Part shown: piece by piece, positions 1 through 11,705 of the stretch
Position numbering within the stretch: the stretch's first letter is position 1
Layout of the letters: each line of letters begins with the position of its first letter
From: Bostrychus sinensis
Lineage: Eukaryota > Chordata > Actinopteri > Gobiiformes > Eleotridae
Length of the DNA: 64,000 nucleotides
Assembly (NCBI GenBank): GCA_020698575.1
Contig: CM036242.1
Location: forward strand, 16,535,124 to 16,599,123
Direction of reading: 5' to 3'
Translations under genes and position numbers: made by a program
The notes under the pieces: model-generated
Seen by the model: the letters and a program-made list of their open reading frames with translations, nothing else
The model's database searches: none
What the model was told of the DNA's origin: nothing

Positions 1-202
1 ACACACTTACAGCCCATATAACTCAACACAGCTCACCTACAGGGAGGTATGATTTCTAGCATGCCATCTGAACGTGCATTGATCGTTATCGGAGATGCTT
101 CACATAAAGGTAGCCCTGGCTCCTAAGAACACTGTGATTGTGCTGAAGCCCAGTATTTGAAACCATAGCAAATGTACAGGGAAAATACAGTCATCACAGA
201 TA

Positions 203-594
203 TAGATTGATCAGGCATAACATTACAACTGCCTTCCTAATAATGGTGGTGCAGCCCTATACACAACAAACTGAGATGCATTGCGTATTCTGACACCTTT
301 CTGTCAGAACCAGCATTGTCTTCAGCATCTTCAAGAGCTCGTCTGTTAATACCACTGTTTATTTCTTGGACCCTTTATGCAGACCAGGAACAGTCCACAA
401 GAGCTACAATTTTGGAGTTGCTCTTACTCTCATCTCGCAATTTAGCCATTGTTTCTAACACATCAACTTTGAGGACTGAGAAGCTTACTTGCTGTCTAAT
501 CTATCCCACCCACTAACAGGTGCCATGATGAAGAGATAATCTGTTATTCACTTCACCTGTCAGTGGTCGAAATGCTATGCCTGATCGGAGCTTA
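203..594 (-). mobile_element. Tc1/mariner deletion derivative (392 bp)
   Basis: The left end reads GATCAGGCATAACATTAC and the right end is its inverted counterpart, ATGCTATGCCTGATCGG. These are the termini of an abundant teleost Tc1-like transposon whose transposase runs on the minus strand. Between them only scattered pieces of the transposase 5' region remain, such as ACACAACAAACTGAGATGC, CTGTCAGAACCAGCATT, and CTAACACATCAACTTTGAGG near the transposase start. The catalytic region is deleted, so the element is non-autonomous. Confidence 0.75.
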
Positions 595-2384
595 ACATAA
601 CAGTAGCTTTGGCTCCAAAATAACACAGCTACTTGACTCCAGATATACAATGATCTCTAAGTCAGGAAAATACAAATGTTTGTCGCTTGTATGATGAAAG
701 TCTAACTAAAATAGCAGTATTCAGAGCCAGGAGATTTTGGGCTGGGTGGTGTGGCTGTGTACCCACTTGAGTTTGAAAAGTCATCTGAAAGAGTGGATGA
801 GCTACAGGAGCTGAAGTAGCACTTGATGTTGTTGTGGAGTAGAAGAAGACCGAGACCTCCTCAAGTGGATGGGCCAGCTTTGATTTGGTGTTGACAAAGA
901 TGCAAAGTCTGCTATGGTTAAATTGGCTGACAACACTGCTCTTGTTTGTCACCCATCTTGGACAACTTATGCTTAGTTTGTGGCCCGAGGTTTGCACTGA
1001 GATTTGTGCCAGAGTCTGTGGTCGCAGCCTGTAGTTGACATTGCTATCAAGAGTCTGTATGGGATGTGGCCAATGACTCGTCAACCCCCGAAAATAGAAA
1101 AGTGAATGGCTCTCTGGAGAAAATGAGTCCTGTACATTAGAGTCTAATGAAAAAGCCAAGCGGTGGTGGTTGCTAAGACACAGCTGATACAAGAGATGGG
1201 AAAAACCTCATAAAACACACAGTGATTACATCAAGTTAAAACATTTGTAAAAGCAATAAATACATATTACACATTAATATTGCAAGCAAGGCCTAGAGTT
1301 TTCCTAAAAAATGTGTATCTACTGCTTTAATGCTTAGATGTTCAGCAACTATTTTACTATCTTTCTTGTAAAACTACTTCCTGGCCCACTGTGGAACACT
1401 TTACTCAGTGAACCCTGCTACTTTCCTCTCAGAACTACAGTATACAGTAGACACTGTAATTGTTACTTCTCAGAAACATGAATGAGCTGAGATGTTATGG
1501 TTGGATTAGAGCCAGTGAGTCTGAACTCATTAGCAGCAGTAACACATGTTATCTTATCAACAGTGCTGCTAACATTTGTTAGCTGTGATCACTGAGCTTC
1601 GTGAACTCTGTAGAGGGATGTGTGTTGTACTACACTAGTGTTAACCATTATTTAATAGGACCAGGTGAGCATGTTTTCCCTCACATTGTTGAACATGAAT
1701 TAAGTTATTTTTACTCAAAAACAACCCAGTTTACAGGACAATGTGTAAAATGTAATAAAGAGAATGCAGTATTTAAAAAAATAATATCTTTTCAATTTGA
1801 TGGCTGCAATGCATCTAAAAAAAGATGGGATGGAGGCTGGAAAAGCTGCTCTTTGCATGATACAGCAGTTGAAAATGCCTTTTCCAATTTCAATTTTTTT
1901 TAGCTGTGTCTTTGCCATCAAATTCAAAATATGCTAATCTTTTTTAAAATGAAATTATGAAATACCTTTCAAATCATAGCTTTCTGTTTTATTTACATTA
2001 CACACAGTGTCCTAATGTTTTGGAATTGTTTTTGTTTTTGTTTCAAGCATGCCATCTATACCCATGTTCAGTGATTAATATTTAACATTCAAATCCCATA
2101 CCTCAGTTCCTCCTTTGTTGCCAATCACAACACATTTGTAGATGTTTTTAAAAGGCAGCAGATTGCCCCTCCTCCATCTAATTAGCCCCTGCTGGCTCCA
2201 CATCTCCCATTAACTGTGCTTATGGGGTCCTTTAGGTTCCATTCAGATCTTTGAAGGCTCTACTCATATTGTGTGATTGGATTGATTCTAGTGGACCAGC
2301 TGATCTGTGAAATAACTAAAGAGAGGCTGATCTCACAGCAAACACTGCTTTAAGACTCCAATAGGCTTTTGTGCATGGACCCTG
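595..2384. other. 5' flank, no assignable feature
   Basis: This is AT-rich sequence with no convincing gene. An open minus-strand frame at 662-1192 (about 176 codons) has no recognisable domain and biased, low-information composition. About 1990-2030 resembles the terminal region of the Tc1-like family found at 9990 (TTTACATTACACACAGTGTC). Confidence 0.4.
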
Positions 2385-2420
2385 ATCAACAAAGCCAGAT
2401 AAGAGGCTGAGCTGGACGAC

Positions 2421-2680
2421 TACAATGAAGGCTAGGGCTTAGGGCTCTATTAGTTTTGACTTGAGGATAGCTTTCCCAGTGAGAGGTGCTGATGTGTGAC
2501 AGCCACCACTGCCATGCCTCTGTTTGTTCAGAGACACTGGGCAGAAGAGGGGGAGATGGTTCTGCTGTGGAGGTGGTGATGGTTCTCATTCTGGGCTGAA
2601 GGAGCTCAATGAAGGCTAAGCTTAAGGCACTATTGGTTTTGAGTTGAGGATGCTGTTGTGTGACAGCCACCATCCCCTTG
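2421..2680. repeat. Imperfect tandem duplication, period about 185 bp
   Basis: The block CAATGAAGGCTAGGGCTTAG...TATTAGTTTTGACTTGAGGA...GTGTGACAGCCACCA at 2423-2507 recurs as CAATGAAGGCTAAGCTTAAG...TATTGGTTTTGAGTTGAGGA...GTGTGACAGCCACCA at 2607-2672. Both copies are followed by CTGTTTGTT. The unit is diverged and the first copy has about 20 extra bases. Confidence 0.65.
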
Positions 2681-3199
2681 TTGCTGTTTGTTTAAAGGCA
2701 AAGTGAGGATAGCCAGTTAGATTTTAGATTCAGCTGATGGAATTAGAGAATGGCTTATTCTCATTTGATTGCCGATACAAAGACGTCGAGTGCCTGATAA
2801 GACCTCTCCTGTGTTTTTCAAACTTCATTAATGACAACATCTTAGAGATGAGGAGAAATAGAACTCGGGAATTGAACCAGGAGAGTTGGTGGTGGCTATT
2901 GAGCGGCCACTGACTTTCTAATAGATCTTCAAGAGATGACACTTGAAAAGGTAATTCTCTGCTGGTTTTTATAAGGGCTTCACTTCAGATTAGGCCAGAA
3001 AAAACTGTGACAGATAATTGTTACTGTGCAAAAACTGACTATAACCCATTTGATTTATGAACAAACACATCAAACAGAGAGCCACACTATTTAGGGGAAT
3101 TGTGTACAATGTTAAACTCGAGAACAAAACTGAAAATAGTTTTTGACATTTTCTTCTTGGAGTAATGAGATTTTGGCGCTCAATATTTTAATTTTAACC

Positions 3200-3905
3200 A
3201 CGTTTAGTCCAAGTTGACTCATTAGCTCTTTAAGTCCAAGTCAGAGTCACCCAAAATATTTCCAATTGAGTCTTTTTGAGCTGAAGTGCCAGTTACTTAA
3301 AAAAGTGTCAAGAGTCCAGTCCAATTCATTTTGAGTCCAAATGAACTGAAGGCTGACTTATATTAATAATGAATATCCGTATTCAGTAAAAAGGAAACTA
3401 CACACAGTGTCTCACAAGTGTTTGAGGGAGAGCTATTGTTCACAAATCTAGGTCTAATTCACAAGTCCACAAGCCCAATGGAACCTATCTAAAAGAGACA
3501 TGGAGCCCCCTGTTGCAGTATTTAGATCTGTGAACTTTGGATTTTCTACTGAGATTTATGAAATTTGTAATGGTCATCCTTGTTAATTTTACAATTCTTG
3601 GAAATGTAAGCAACAGTTGTAGCATAGTACCTCTCTATCCTCTAGTGTGTGTGCACGTGTGTGTGTGTGCGTGTATGAAAGTTCCTCTCTAATGTGGGAT
3701 AATTTTTATGTCAGAAAATACAATAAATATATTTTTAAAAATAATTCCACAAGCCTAAGTCATTTTTTTCAAAAGTCCAAGTGGACTCAATAGTCTGATC
3801 TGTTGGAAGGGACCTAAGTCTAACTCGAGTCATTGAGGCTTATGCTTCAGTTGAGTTACAAGTCTCAAAAATGAGACTAACGACTCATGTCCAAGACTTC
3901 AGTAC
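3200..3905. repeat. AGTCCAAG/GAGTC-rich repeat in two halves, likely a decayed teleost MITE
   Basis: Short motifs AGTCCAAG, GAGTC and GACTC are densely repeated at 3205-3360 and again at 3750-3905, for example TTTAGTCCAAGTTGACTC and CAAAAGTCCAAGTGGACTC. The middle (3360-3750) lacks them and carries a short GT-rich tract at about 3644-3675. Such subterminal AGTCC motifs are common in teleost non-autonomous DNA elements. Exact termini were not resolved. Confidence 0.45.
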
Positions 3906-4996
3906 ACCATCTCAAATGGACACAGCTGATTTTCCAACTGGCCCAGCTGACTGTGAAGCTTTGTGACACCCTGTTCCCATTTCTAAAACTACCTACAGAG
4001 AAGACAAAAAGAGCTGTATGAGAAGCAGCTATGTTTCTTTTTTAACCCAAATGTTTACTTGAAGGTTAGGGATATTTTGAACAAATTTGATTTAGTTCCG
4101 CTTTTTTGTAGAAATAAATCACCATCAGTATAAATCAGTGCCCCTGCATAGCAAGCTGTTCACACACTGGAGTGTCACATTTGACCAAATTAGTACAATC
4201 ATTTTGAGATAACTATTCCATGTGGTAAAAACAACAGATTATAATTGAAGATGTCATGTGGGACTCATGGGACAGAGAACTTTTAAAATGGCATTTAGCT
4301 AGTAATAATTGCAGCAACAACATAGTCCACTGCTCAGAATGAATGCAAATTGAAAGCTATAACTTCACAATTAATAGAATATGTTAAACAAGATAAATCA
4401 AAACTGAAAACCTCAACGCTATTGTGTGTGATGGCTCTTAGCTGGGCTCTATTGGACAAACAACATAAGGATGATGACATTCATTTATTTTCAGCCATCT
4501 TATCTGAAAACTACATTGATGATTATATGAGCCAAGATTAAATCAGAGCCATCCTGCCACTCACTGATGCTGAAACTTTTTTTTGTTGTTGTCAGAACAC
4601 GCAGCTTAAGTATTAGGCTGTAACACTTAAATCAGAGTCCACTTCTGATTATATAAGCTAATCTCATGAGTGTGTCCAAGTGGTACTCAGCTTCATGATG
4701 CAACGATAATAAGTGCAATAAGTGAACTTGGAGTGTTGTTTCTTGCTGCATACTTAGTAAATTTAGTCTTTCATGCTTCAACATTTATTTTTCCTCATTA
4801 CAATGGCCTCTTCTTCAGTTCTGCTCCTGAGACATGGTTCACGGAGCGCACACCTGGCTTCCAGCAGAGTGCAATTAACACAGTGTCCATTACCTGTATG
4901 TGACTAATGAACTACTGGACTGTTCCATGTTACAGCCAGAGAGGGGAAGCACAAAGGGAAAACTTACTGACACTTTATATATTCACTACTGTATCG
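3906..4996. other. 5' flank, nothing identified
   Basis: Unique-looking AT-rich sequence with no domain-bearing ORF, RNA gene or clear repeat boundary. Confidence 0.4.
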
Positions 4997-5053
4997 CAAC
5001 AAAAGTTTTAAAAAGCAGACATCTCAGATGACTGCTTTTTAAACCTTTTGTTG
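4997..5053. repeat. Strong hairpin: 22-bp inverted repeat, 13-nt loop
   Basis: The left arm CAACAAAAGTTTTAAAAAGC (with AG to follow) at 4997-5018 pairs with 5032-5053, whose reverse complement differs at one position. The loop is ACATCTCAGATGA. The stem size is compatible with a small-RNA precursor-like hairpin or a MITE core, but no known microRNA seed was recognised. Confidence 0.75.
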
Positions 5054-5934
5054 TGCTGCAATTACCCTGGATAAGTGAGAGTCTTCACAGACATTCACTA
5101 TTGTAGTTTTTTTGGTTGTCATAGTTTCTGAGTTTATTCTGCCTAGTCAGCAACAATGAAAACTCTTCAAGGTGACGTAGTGATGAAGAGAATTTACACT
5201 AAGCTGAGCTTTGTGAATGGTTCTTTTACATGGCCTACAGAGAACTTGGAACAAAGTCAAAAGTCCATTCATATTTTTTCTCCTTTTTGGTGCAAGCCAG
5301 GTTTATTCCAGGGTTTCAATTGCCTTCTGTCTTATATGTTTACTGTGTTTTTATTATTTTCTGAGCTGTGATTAATTCCTCATGCAAACAAATTATGAAA
5401 TAGACAGAAGGCAGTTGGTTTACAAGCCATTTTTCTTTACTTTAATTTAGCTTTTACATATTGTTTTACACTTTTTTATTATTATGGTTTTGTAATCCAG
5501 TATGGTTTTAGATGGTAGCCTATATTTTTTTTATTTATGTCTTACGTCTAATAAAATAAAAATGTTAAATACTCAATAATGATATGTCTATATCTTTATC
5601 TATCTTTAAAGTTAATGAAATGTTAATATTTTAAGAGAAATCGTTAGAAATACGTATCCGTTTGGTCAACCCTAGACTCTGTAGTCAAGTAAGTATTTGC
5701 ACAACTACGATGCCTTTTATGCTGCCTCTTGTGTCTTAAACATCACTGAGCATAGTTTATCCACAGAACAGCCCTCACATAGAAATAAAACCATCCCATG
5801 GTTTATGATGTCCATGGTGCGGCTGTGAGGATGTTGCTTACATGCAGTGGCTGCAGGTGTCAGTCTGACTGTAGCCGGTAGGAGGGACTTGATGCTCTAA
5901 CTTCTCATTTTGTGTGTGTCTCCTCTCCAACCAG
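5054..5934. other. Region upstream of the ntrk3 CpG block
   Basis: AT-rich up to about 5700, then gradually more GC-rich toward the CpG block. No TATA box or other definite promoter motif was called, and there is no gene. Confidence 0.4.
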
Positions 5935-6271
5935 TCGTCCTGGTCCTGCGCGGAGAGACACGACGGCAGCAGCGGTAACGGCACGGCACGGCTTTCCGCA
6001 CCAACATCATGCCTTTTACACCTCTACGCCGAGTGGAACCTTATAGTATATCGCTTTGTTATTTTTGATTTTTTCTTTTTTCCTCTTTTCTCTCTCATTC
6101 AGCGAGGCGCAAGGACACTACAGCAGCATCCATCCACCGCTCGCACAGGGCATCCTCTGTACAAACGCACCATCCACCTCCTCCTCCCTCTTCCCTTCCT
6201 CCTACACCTCTCTTTTCCCGCTTTAGACCACAGGACATCGGCTCGTCTGCTTCCCCTTCAACCTTGGAGAC
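5935..6271 (+). other. Probable 5'UTR / transcript leader of ntrk3, with possible splice sites
   Basis: The GC-rich sequence upstream of the ATG contains splice-like signals. A pyrimidine tract ending CTCCAACCAG stops at 5934. A GGTAACG donor-like site lies at 5975. A very strong pyrimidine tract (about 6065-6100) ends CATTCAG at 6102. The simplest reading is that the ATG exon begins at 6103, giving a 169-nt leader in this exon, with a small upstream non-coding exon at 5935-5974. The alternative is a continuous leader from an unidentified start site. No TATA box is evident. The exon boundaries are inferred from sequence signals only. Confidence 0.4.
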
Positions 6272-6513
6272 ATGGATCTATGGTTTTACGCGACGCGGAT
6301 TTGCTGGTGGAGGGTTTTGTTTCTCATGAGTATTTTCCAGGACTATCTGAGCTCCATGCTGGACTGCCCGCCGACCTGCAGCTGCTCTCAAACAGAGATC
6401 TATTGCAATAAGTCCGACAACGGCAGGTTTTTCCCTTTACTGGCCGTGCAAGACACTGCCAACAATGGGACCACTGTTGACATAGCGGAGTTATTCAAAA
6501 ACATCAGCTCCAT
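6272..6513 (+). CDS. ntrk3: ntrk3 (TrkC) first coding exon: signal peptide and LRR N-terminal cap
   Basis: This exon encodes residues 1-80 plus two bases of codon 81 of a TrkC-type receptor, the neurotrophin-3 receptor tyrosine kinase of the neuronal plasma membrane. Residues 1-31 form a hydrophobic signal peptide (WWRVLFLMSIF core). The LRR-NT cysteine cluster follows at C32, C36, C38 and C45 (CPPTCSCSQTEIYC). FFPLLAVQD at 53-61 parallels the FPLLEGQD stretch of mammalian TrkC and has no counterpart in TrkA or TrkB. N-glycosylation sequons are at N46 (NKS), N65 (NGT) and N77 (NIS). The ATG at 6272 is chosen because it opens directly into the signal peptide and gives the family's usual spacing to the first cysteine. 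The exon ends in a strong donor, CAT|GTAAGT, after phase 2, exactly as needed to join the exon at 44837. The family assignment is secure; the a/b paralogue is not determined. Confidence 0.93.
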
Positions 6514-7100
6514 GTAAGTAGCTGCGGATGTTGCACGCGTTTTTGATCATTAATTCAGCACATCCTTATGAGATCCCTGTGATTTAGCTGTCTGTTGCTT
6601 TTATTTAGACTTGTTGGTTCTTGTTGGGTACGGTTTTCTATCTGGGTATTTGTGACTTTTTGTGTGTTGGACATCTTAAGCGCAAAATGCTGTATCAACG
6701 ACGCGCGTAACGTGACAAATCCTTCCCAAACTAAGTGGCTTTGCTCTCCCCCCCCTGTGTATCCCCCCATAAAGTTGTTTCTCCGCATCGGCACCGCAGG
6801 CCTCTCCACACGCTCACAAATGACACGCGGATGTTGCAGAGAAGCCCTGCTTCGACCCATTCATTCTCCTTTTTATTCGATCCCGTCCTGACTCACCGCT
6901 CCACAGTACGAAATAAAACGAAAATAAATGGTGCAGTCAGGTCAAGCACTTTCAATTCGTACCTTCCTTTGGAGAAACTTTATCACATCGGTATCGCGCA
7001 CGGCCACAGGGTGTTTGCGTTTGGGGTAAATTAGAGGCATTGTATAGGACGTGACTTGCGGTCGCTGCTTTCTTTCTTTCTAGGCGCTGTTTAAAACACA

Positions 7101-9985
7101 GGATCTATCCGTGATGATGACGGCACAGGCCCTCCTCACCCACGCACCCACACACCCTCAGAAGTACATTTTCATCCCTCCTCTTCCTCCCCCAAAGCTC
7201 TCTTTCCCCCATCCCCTCTCTCTCGTGTGCGTCTCTTTCAGGCATCGATCCTTCCCTACCAACATCAAAGCTTTCGTTCTTGAAAAGTCAGGGAAAAAGA
7301 CGAGCCCTAAAAAAATAAAACCTGTGGTGTCGATGAGACTGATTTGCATTTAAAGTAAACACCCCTCCCTTTATTAAAGCGCAATATGGAATTCCCCTCA
7401 CGCGCTCATAACGCCACAGAGGACTTTTTTTTTTTTGTCTTTACCATCCGTTTTGATTTTCATCCCGACTTTTCCCTCCTTCATGTGGTGTGCCACGGTT
7501 CAGCGCGTTCTCGTGCCACTAGAGGGTAGCCTGGTACCCTATATTTGCACACTGCTTTTTTACATTAGCACTACTTTTAGACAAATGAGCAACACTGTAA
7601 AAGCCCAGCCAAACAGCATCACGCACCAGTGAAGCATAAGGAGATCAAAGGTGAAAGATCTATGCCCTGTGTAAGTGATTAGTGTGACAGTAAAGTTACA
7701 GAATTCCCTATTCACTTTCCCCCTGTATCCACAGAAACTCTTTGTTGTCAAATCCAGAGTTTTAATTCTTTCAGTATTGATTGTCTTTTTGCCTTTGACA
7801 GAGCCTAATGGCCAGACCCAGGACTAATTGTGCATTATATGAGTCCCATGCCAAACCCCTCCTAGTTTTCTTTCTCTGCATGAACAACTACCTACATCCA
7901 CCACAGCTAGCACCAGTAATAACTTAGTGTCAGCTTTTATCCCATCCACTTATACATCTCTATTCCACCATTATCACACATGCACTTTACATAATCATGT
8001 GTTCTATATATAGCAATTGTGTTGTTATTATACCGATTGACTATTATCAAAGATGCACTACAATTATTCTATAAATGGTATATCACACTATGGTGACAGA
8101 TACGTACAGTATTCCCTATACAGTTGGTAATGCTCTAAAATATGTGGCCTGCAAGTGTGTTTATAAAAATAGTCATTGCACAACACATTCTGATTGAGGC
8201 CATCTCCAGTACAAATTGTTCTTGGCCCCCTTCTGCGTAAGCCGCCCAGATGCATGCATTTCCTTAACAAGAACTCTGTTTTCCTCGTTGCAAAGAAAAC
8301 ACTGAGAAATAGGGCCAATTTGAAGTGGATAGAGCTAGAAGTCCAAGCAGAGGATTGGCCATCTTAAGGAGCCCAGGCCAGATAATAGTTCTTTCACAAT
8401 AGAAATTCACATCGATGTTTGAAGAGGATAAGATAAGGTCTTGCTTTAATACTCCAAAAAGTAAAAAACAAAACAAAACAAAAAAACAATAACAAAAAAG
8501 GGCTTCTCTTGGAGCAGTATTTGACAGGTCTGTGTAAGCTCCAACTGCAGGTGTAGCTTTGTTTGCACAATCCAATCAGGGCTTCCACCTCGCCTGATGA
8601 TGCCTGGCCCCATTTTTGCCTTTATTTTTAATTTTTTTATTTTTTATTTTTTATTTTTTTGCACCTTCAAGAGAGTGTTTTAAGGAGATCCAGATGCATC
8701 ACCGTCAGTGCAGTCATTACCGGGCTGTCTACTGGTAAATGTTTCTAAAAAGGCATTTAGAAAACAGCTCCTTCTCAAGTGCTTGCCACCTTTGCTTTGA
8801 AGTGCAAGGTTCCATTCAATAGGCGCTCACTAGCACAAGAGCAAAATCTATTGAATTGGTGCTGTTTGATCATAATCCACAGATATATCCACATTTACAT
8901 ATTGCACACTCATGATCTCACTGTCTTAAAGATTAATTGTATTGAATTGCTGTCATTAGGTGTCAGTTTTCTGTTTCCGGAGTCAAAATAACTCGTCCTT
9001 TATTGCCTTTGAAATCCAAACTCTTCTCAAACTATTGTGCCTCGAGCTGCTTTAATGTCAACTTTCTCTGCAGTCAAAGAGATTTATACCCACTTGTAAA
9101 ATTGCCATCTGTTTATCTGCAAACAAAGCAATGGTTTGCAGTCTAAAATGCCTGGCTGTTTAAATTTGGAGCCAAATAAAGCCTGAGGTTCATCATTTAA
9201 CATCTTGATCACCCAATCTATAAAAAAAACAAAACGCTTTCTAATTTCCATAGTCTTGACTTACCCTTTAAAATGCATCATAATGTTATATCCCGCATTT
9301 ATCTGACAGAAGGTGCCACTTTAGTTAAATATATGCTACATAAAAGAACACAGTCATCAAAGAAAACAAGCTGAAGATGTTGAAAGAAATTAGTCCCTCG
9401 ATGTGTGGAGGTTTTTGTGGACACTGGATCCAATATTCAAAAGCATGTGTGATCTGACAAGTTCTTTAGAGGTGCACTAAAAGACAAGAGAGCTTTTATA
9501 CAGTCTTTCACAAACATGACACGGTATATTTCTCACCTGTCTTTACTTTAAAAAAGTTTCAGTTTAGATCTTTGGGTCAATATATGTAGCCGTATTTCTT
9601 TAAAAAGTTGCTGAAGGAGTTTTTTCCCCTTTACTTGCTATAAAAGAACTCTGCTCTGTTTTAGAATTATTGATCTTCGCCTTCAACTACACATTTTATA
9701 TGAAACCTGCCAGCTCGCTGACGCTGCCAAAGAAACCTTCTTTATCCAAAAACATTTTTAAGGTCTGTTTAGGTGCATTGTGTGGGAGGCTGAATGTCCT
9801 GTGGTTCAGACACTGAGCATTAGAGCATTACATAAAATCACTGTTTTACCCTGGCTCTTCAAACTCTACCCACATACTGCATGACGTTTTTTTTTTTTTT
9901 TTTTTTTTTGTCTCCAAAAGGAAATGTGTTGAGGATTTCCTGAAATATGGAGTATAATAGGTCCCACAAAACAGAACCCTTTATA
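7101..9985. other. Intron 1 5' portion, low-complexity tracts only
   Basis: This contains pyrimidine-rich sequence at 7150-7260, an A-rich tract near 8455-8500, a T/TTTTA tract at 8620-8661 and a poly(T) run at about 9886-9909. No coding exon or clear transposon was seen. Confidence 0.5.
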
Positions 9986-9987
9986 CT

Positions 9988-10815
9988 ACAACCCCAATTC
10001 TGTAAAACTTGGTGTGTGTAGAATGTAGATAAAAACAATATGCAATGGTTTGGAAATCTTAAAAGTGTATTTTATTCACAGTAGACTAAAAAAAGATAAC
10101 TTGAAACAGAGAGAACTGTTTCCATTTTGTGAAATGTAACACCTCATTTTTGGGGGCCATGGTGGCAGAGTCATTAGTGCTTTTATCTTCCCAGTTAGGA
10201 GGTTGTGGGTTTGACCCTTGGGCCAGCCGACACACAAACTCTCTGGGTGGAGTCTGCATGTCCTTCCCGTGTTACTCTGGATTCTCTCTGGGTACTCCAG
10301 CTTCCACTCACTCTCCAAAAGTGAATTGTTGACTCTAAATTCCCCCTAGTGAATGAATGTGAGTGTGAATGGTTGTTAGTCTGTGTGTATCTCTGTGTCA
10401 GCCCTGTGACTAGCTGTCTCCTGTCCAGGGTGTACCCCGCTCAAGGCCCAAAGTTACTGGGATAGGCTCCAGTAACTGCGACCCGTGATGAGCATAATTG
10501 GAAGAAAATTAATAAATGGATAACTGCTTTTATTTGATAGCAGCAACACATCTACAAACGTTGGGATTGGGCAAGAAAAAGCTGAACTAACACTAATTAG
10601 GTTAACTGGCAAGATGAGATTCGTTAGATGACTTTGTATAAAAGGTGAATTTTAGAAAGGCAAAGTCTAAATTATTATGGGATATTTTGGATGCTCATCT
10701 TCAGATCTGTAGGCAGCACCGCATTAAAAATACACCATTCTGCACTGAAGAATCACTGCATAGGCTCAAGTAATTTTTGTTTACATTTAACACACTGTCC
10801 CAACAATTTGTACAT
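9988..10815 (+). mobile_element. Decayed Tc1/mariner-like element split by a SINE
   Basis: ACTACAACCCCAATTCTGTA at 9988 matches the terminus of a common teleost Tc1-like family (ACAACCCCAATTCC...GTTGGGA). Further family landmarks follow after the SINE: AACGTTGGGATTGGGCAAG (10558), GTATAAAAGG (10637) and CACCATTCTGCACTGAAGAA (about 10733). A probable right end with ACTGTCCCAAC lies at 10793-10804. No intact transposase reading frame survives. Confidence 0.55.
10151..10523 (+). mobile_element. tRNA-derived teleost SINE, near full length
   Basis: It opens with a tRNA-like head (GGCCATGGTGGCAGAGTCAT, then a GGTTGTGGGTTTGACCC B-box-like region). The conserved body follows, TGTGAATGGTTGTTAGTCTG and CCTGTCCAGGGTGTACCCCG. 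The tail is GGGATAGGCTCCAGTAAC...GAAGAAAATTAATAAATGGA. This head-body-tail order is diagnostic of an abundant fish SINE. It interrupts a Tc1-like remnant and is therefore younger than it. Confidence 0.85.
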
Positions 10816-11704
10816 TTAGTAGTATAAAGGTTGCATGGTAAATTGAAGCTTGACTAAACACAAATGAGCTGTAATATGTGCCTATATGAATCTTTTGGCA
10901 CCCCCTGGTCTTTAACTATCCCAGTCAGAGGAACCCAGTCTGGGGCTTTGTTCTGTATAATCCGGCCTGTTATGGAGGATATACCACACACACTGTCTCT
11001 CTCTGTTGAGCCTCATCTATTTATTTCTTCTGCTGTTGTCTTTGTTCTCTTATGGCTGTGAGAGTTTGAAGTCTGAGCCTATGATGCCCAGCTCACCTGT
11101 ATCTGTTTGTCGTCTTGATTTGTTTCCCTTTGTCACCTTGATACTTTGTTTTTTATATTTGATTTTTCTGGGGTGAAAATGTTTTTGTTTTGTTTTTATG
11201 CCTGTTGGGGGTTTCACTGTGGTCTGCACTTCTCTGTGTGTTTGTATCGTCTGGAAGCACAAATAAATGATTACCTAAACAGCACTTAGCCTTGGTTAAA
11301 TACTGATGAAAAACACAGCTCTAAGCTTTATATCTGACATCAGCCTTGGATATCTGCACTCTGTCTTTACACACTCCAAGCTAACAGAATTCATTCAACA
11401 ACCAGGGCAGTGAAACCTTGGAAATTGTGCAAACTTGTATAAAACAAAGACACCCTATAAAATAATGTTTTTTGTGATATCAAACTTTGGTACATGTCGA
11501 TTTGATTCGTTTGTTGTGGTGTGTGAGATTATATTCATAGCTTTATATTGCTAAAACAAAGAAGACTGTGGTTTATTCAGCTTTTAAATTTTACAGGACC
11601 CTTCAGTGGTTTTGCACATTTTCAAAACTGCTTGCTTATAATGCAGTGTAAAAAAAACAGTGCTGTTTTTATTTCACAGTGTGCTAGTCATAAGTTCCTT
11701 ACAT
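10816..11704. other. Intron sequence, nothing definite
   Basis: A stretch ending CACAAATAAATGATTACC (about 11258-11275) contains an AATAAA, but without any associated reading frame or long terminal repeat pair it cannot be assigned. Confidence 0.35.
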
Positions 11705-11705
11705 T

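Larger units (their letters stand above)
5925..7100. promoter_or_regulatory. CpG-rich block around the ATG exon, candidate promoter/CpG island
   Basis: CpG dinucleotides are frequent here (for example CTGCGCGGAG, ACGACGCGCG, CGCATCGGCACC) against a generally CpG-poor, AT-rich window. The block covers the putative leader, the first coding exon and about 600 bp of intron 1. This is typical of vertebrate CpG-island promoters of neuronal receptors. The transcription start site cannot be placed from sequence. Confidence 0.5.

Noticed and set aside
662..1192. 176-codon minus-strand frame
   Set aside because: Long for AT-rich DNA, but Ser/His/Gln-rich with no recognisable domain, no splice context and no repeat support. 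The opposite strand also gives short protein-like pieces, so neither could be chosen.
5914..6411. 165-codon + strand frame overlapping the ntrk3 first exon
   Set aside because: It lies in a different frame from the clearly homologous TrkC N-terminus, runs through the probable 5'UTR and has low-complexity Leu/Pro/His-rich composition.
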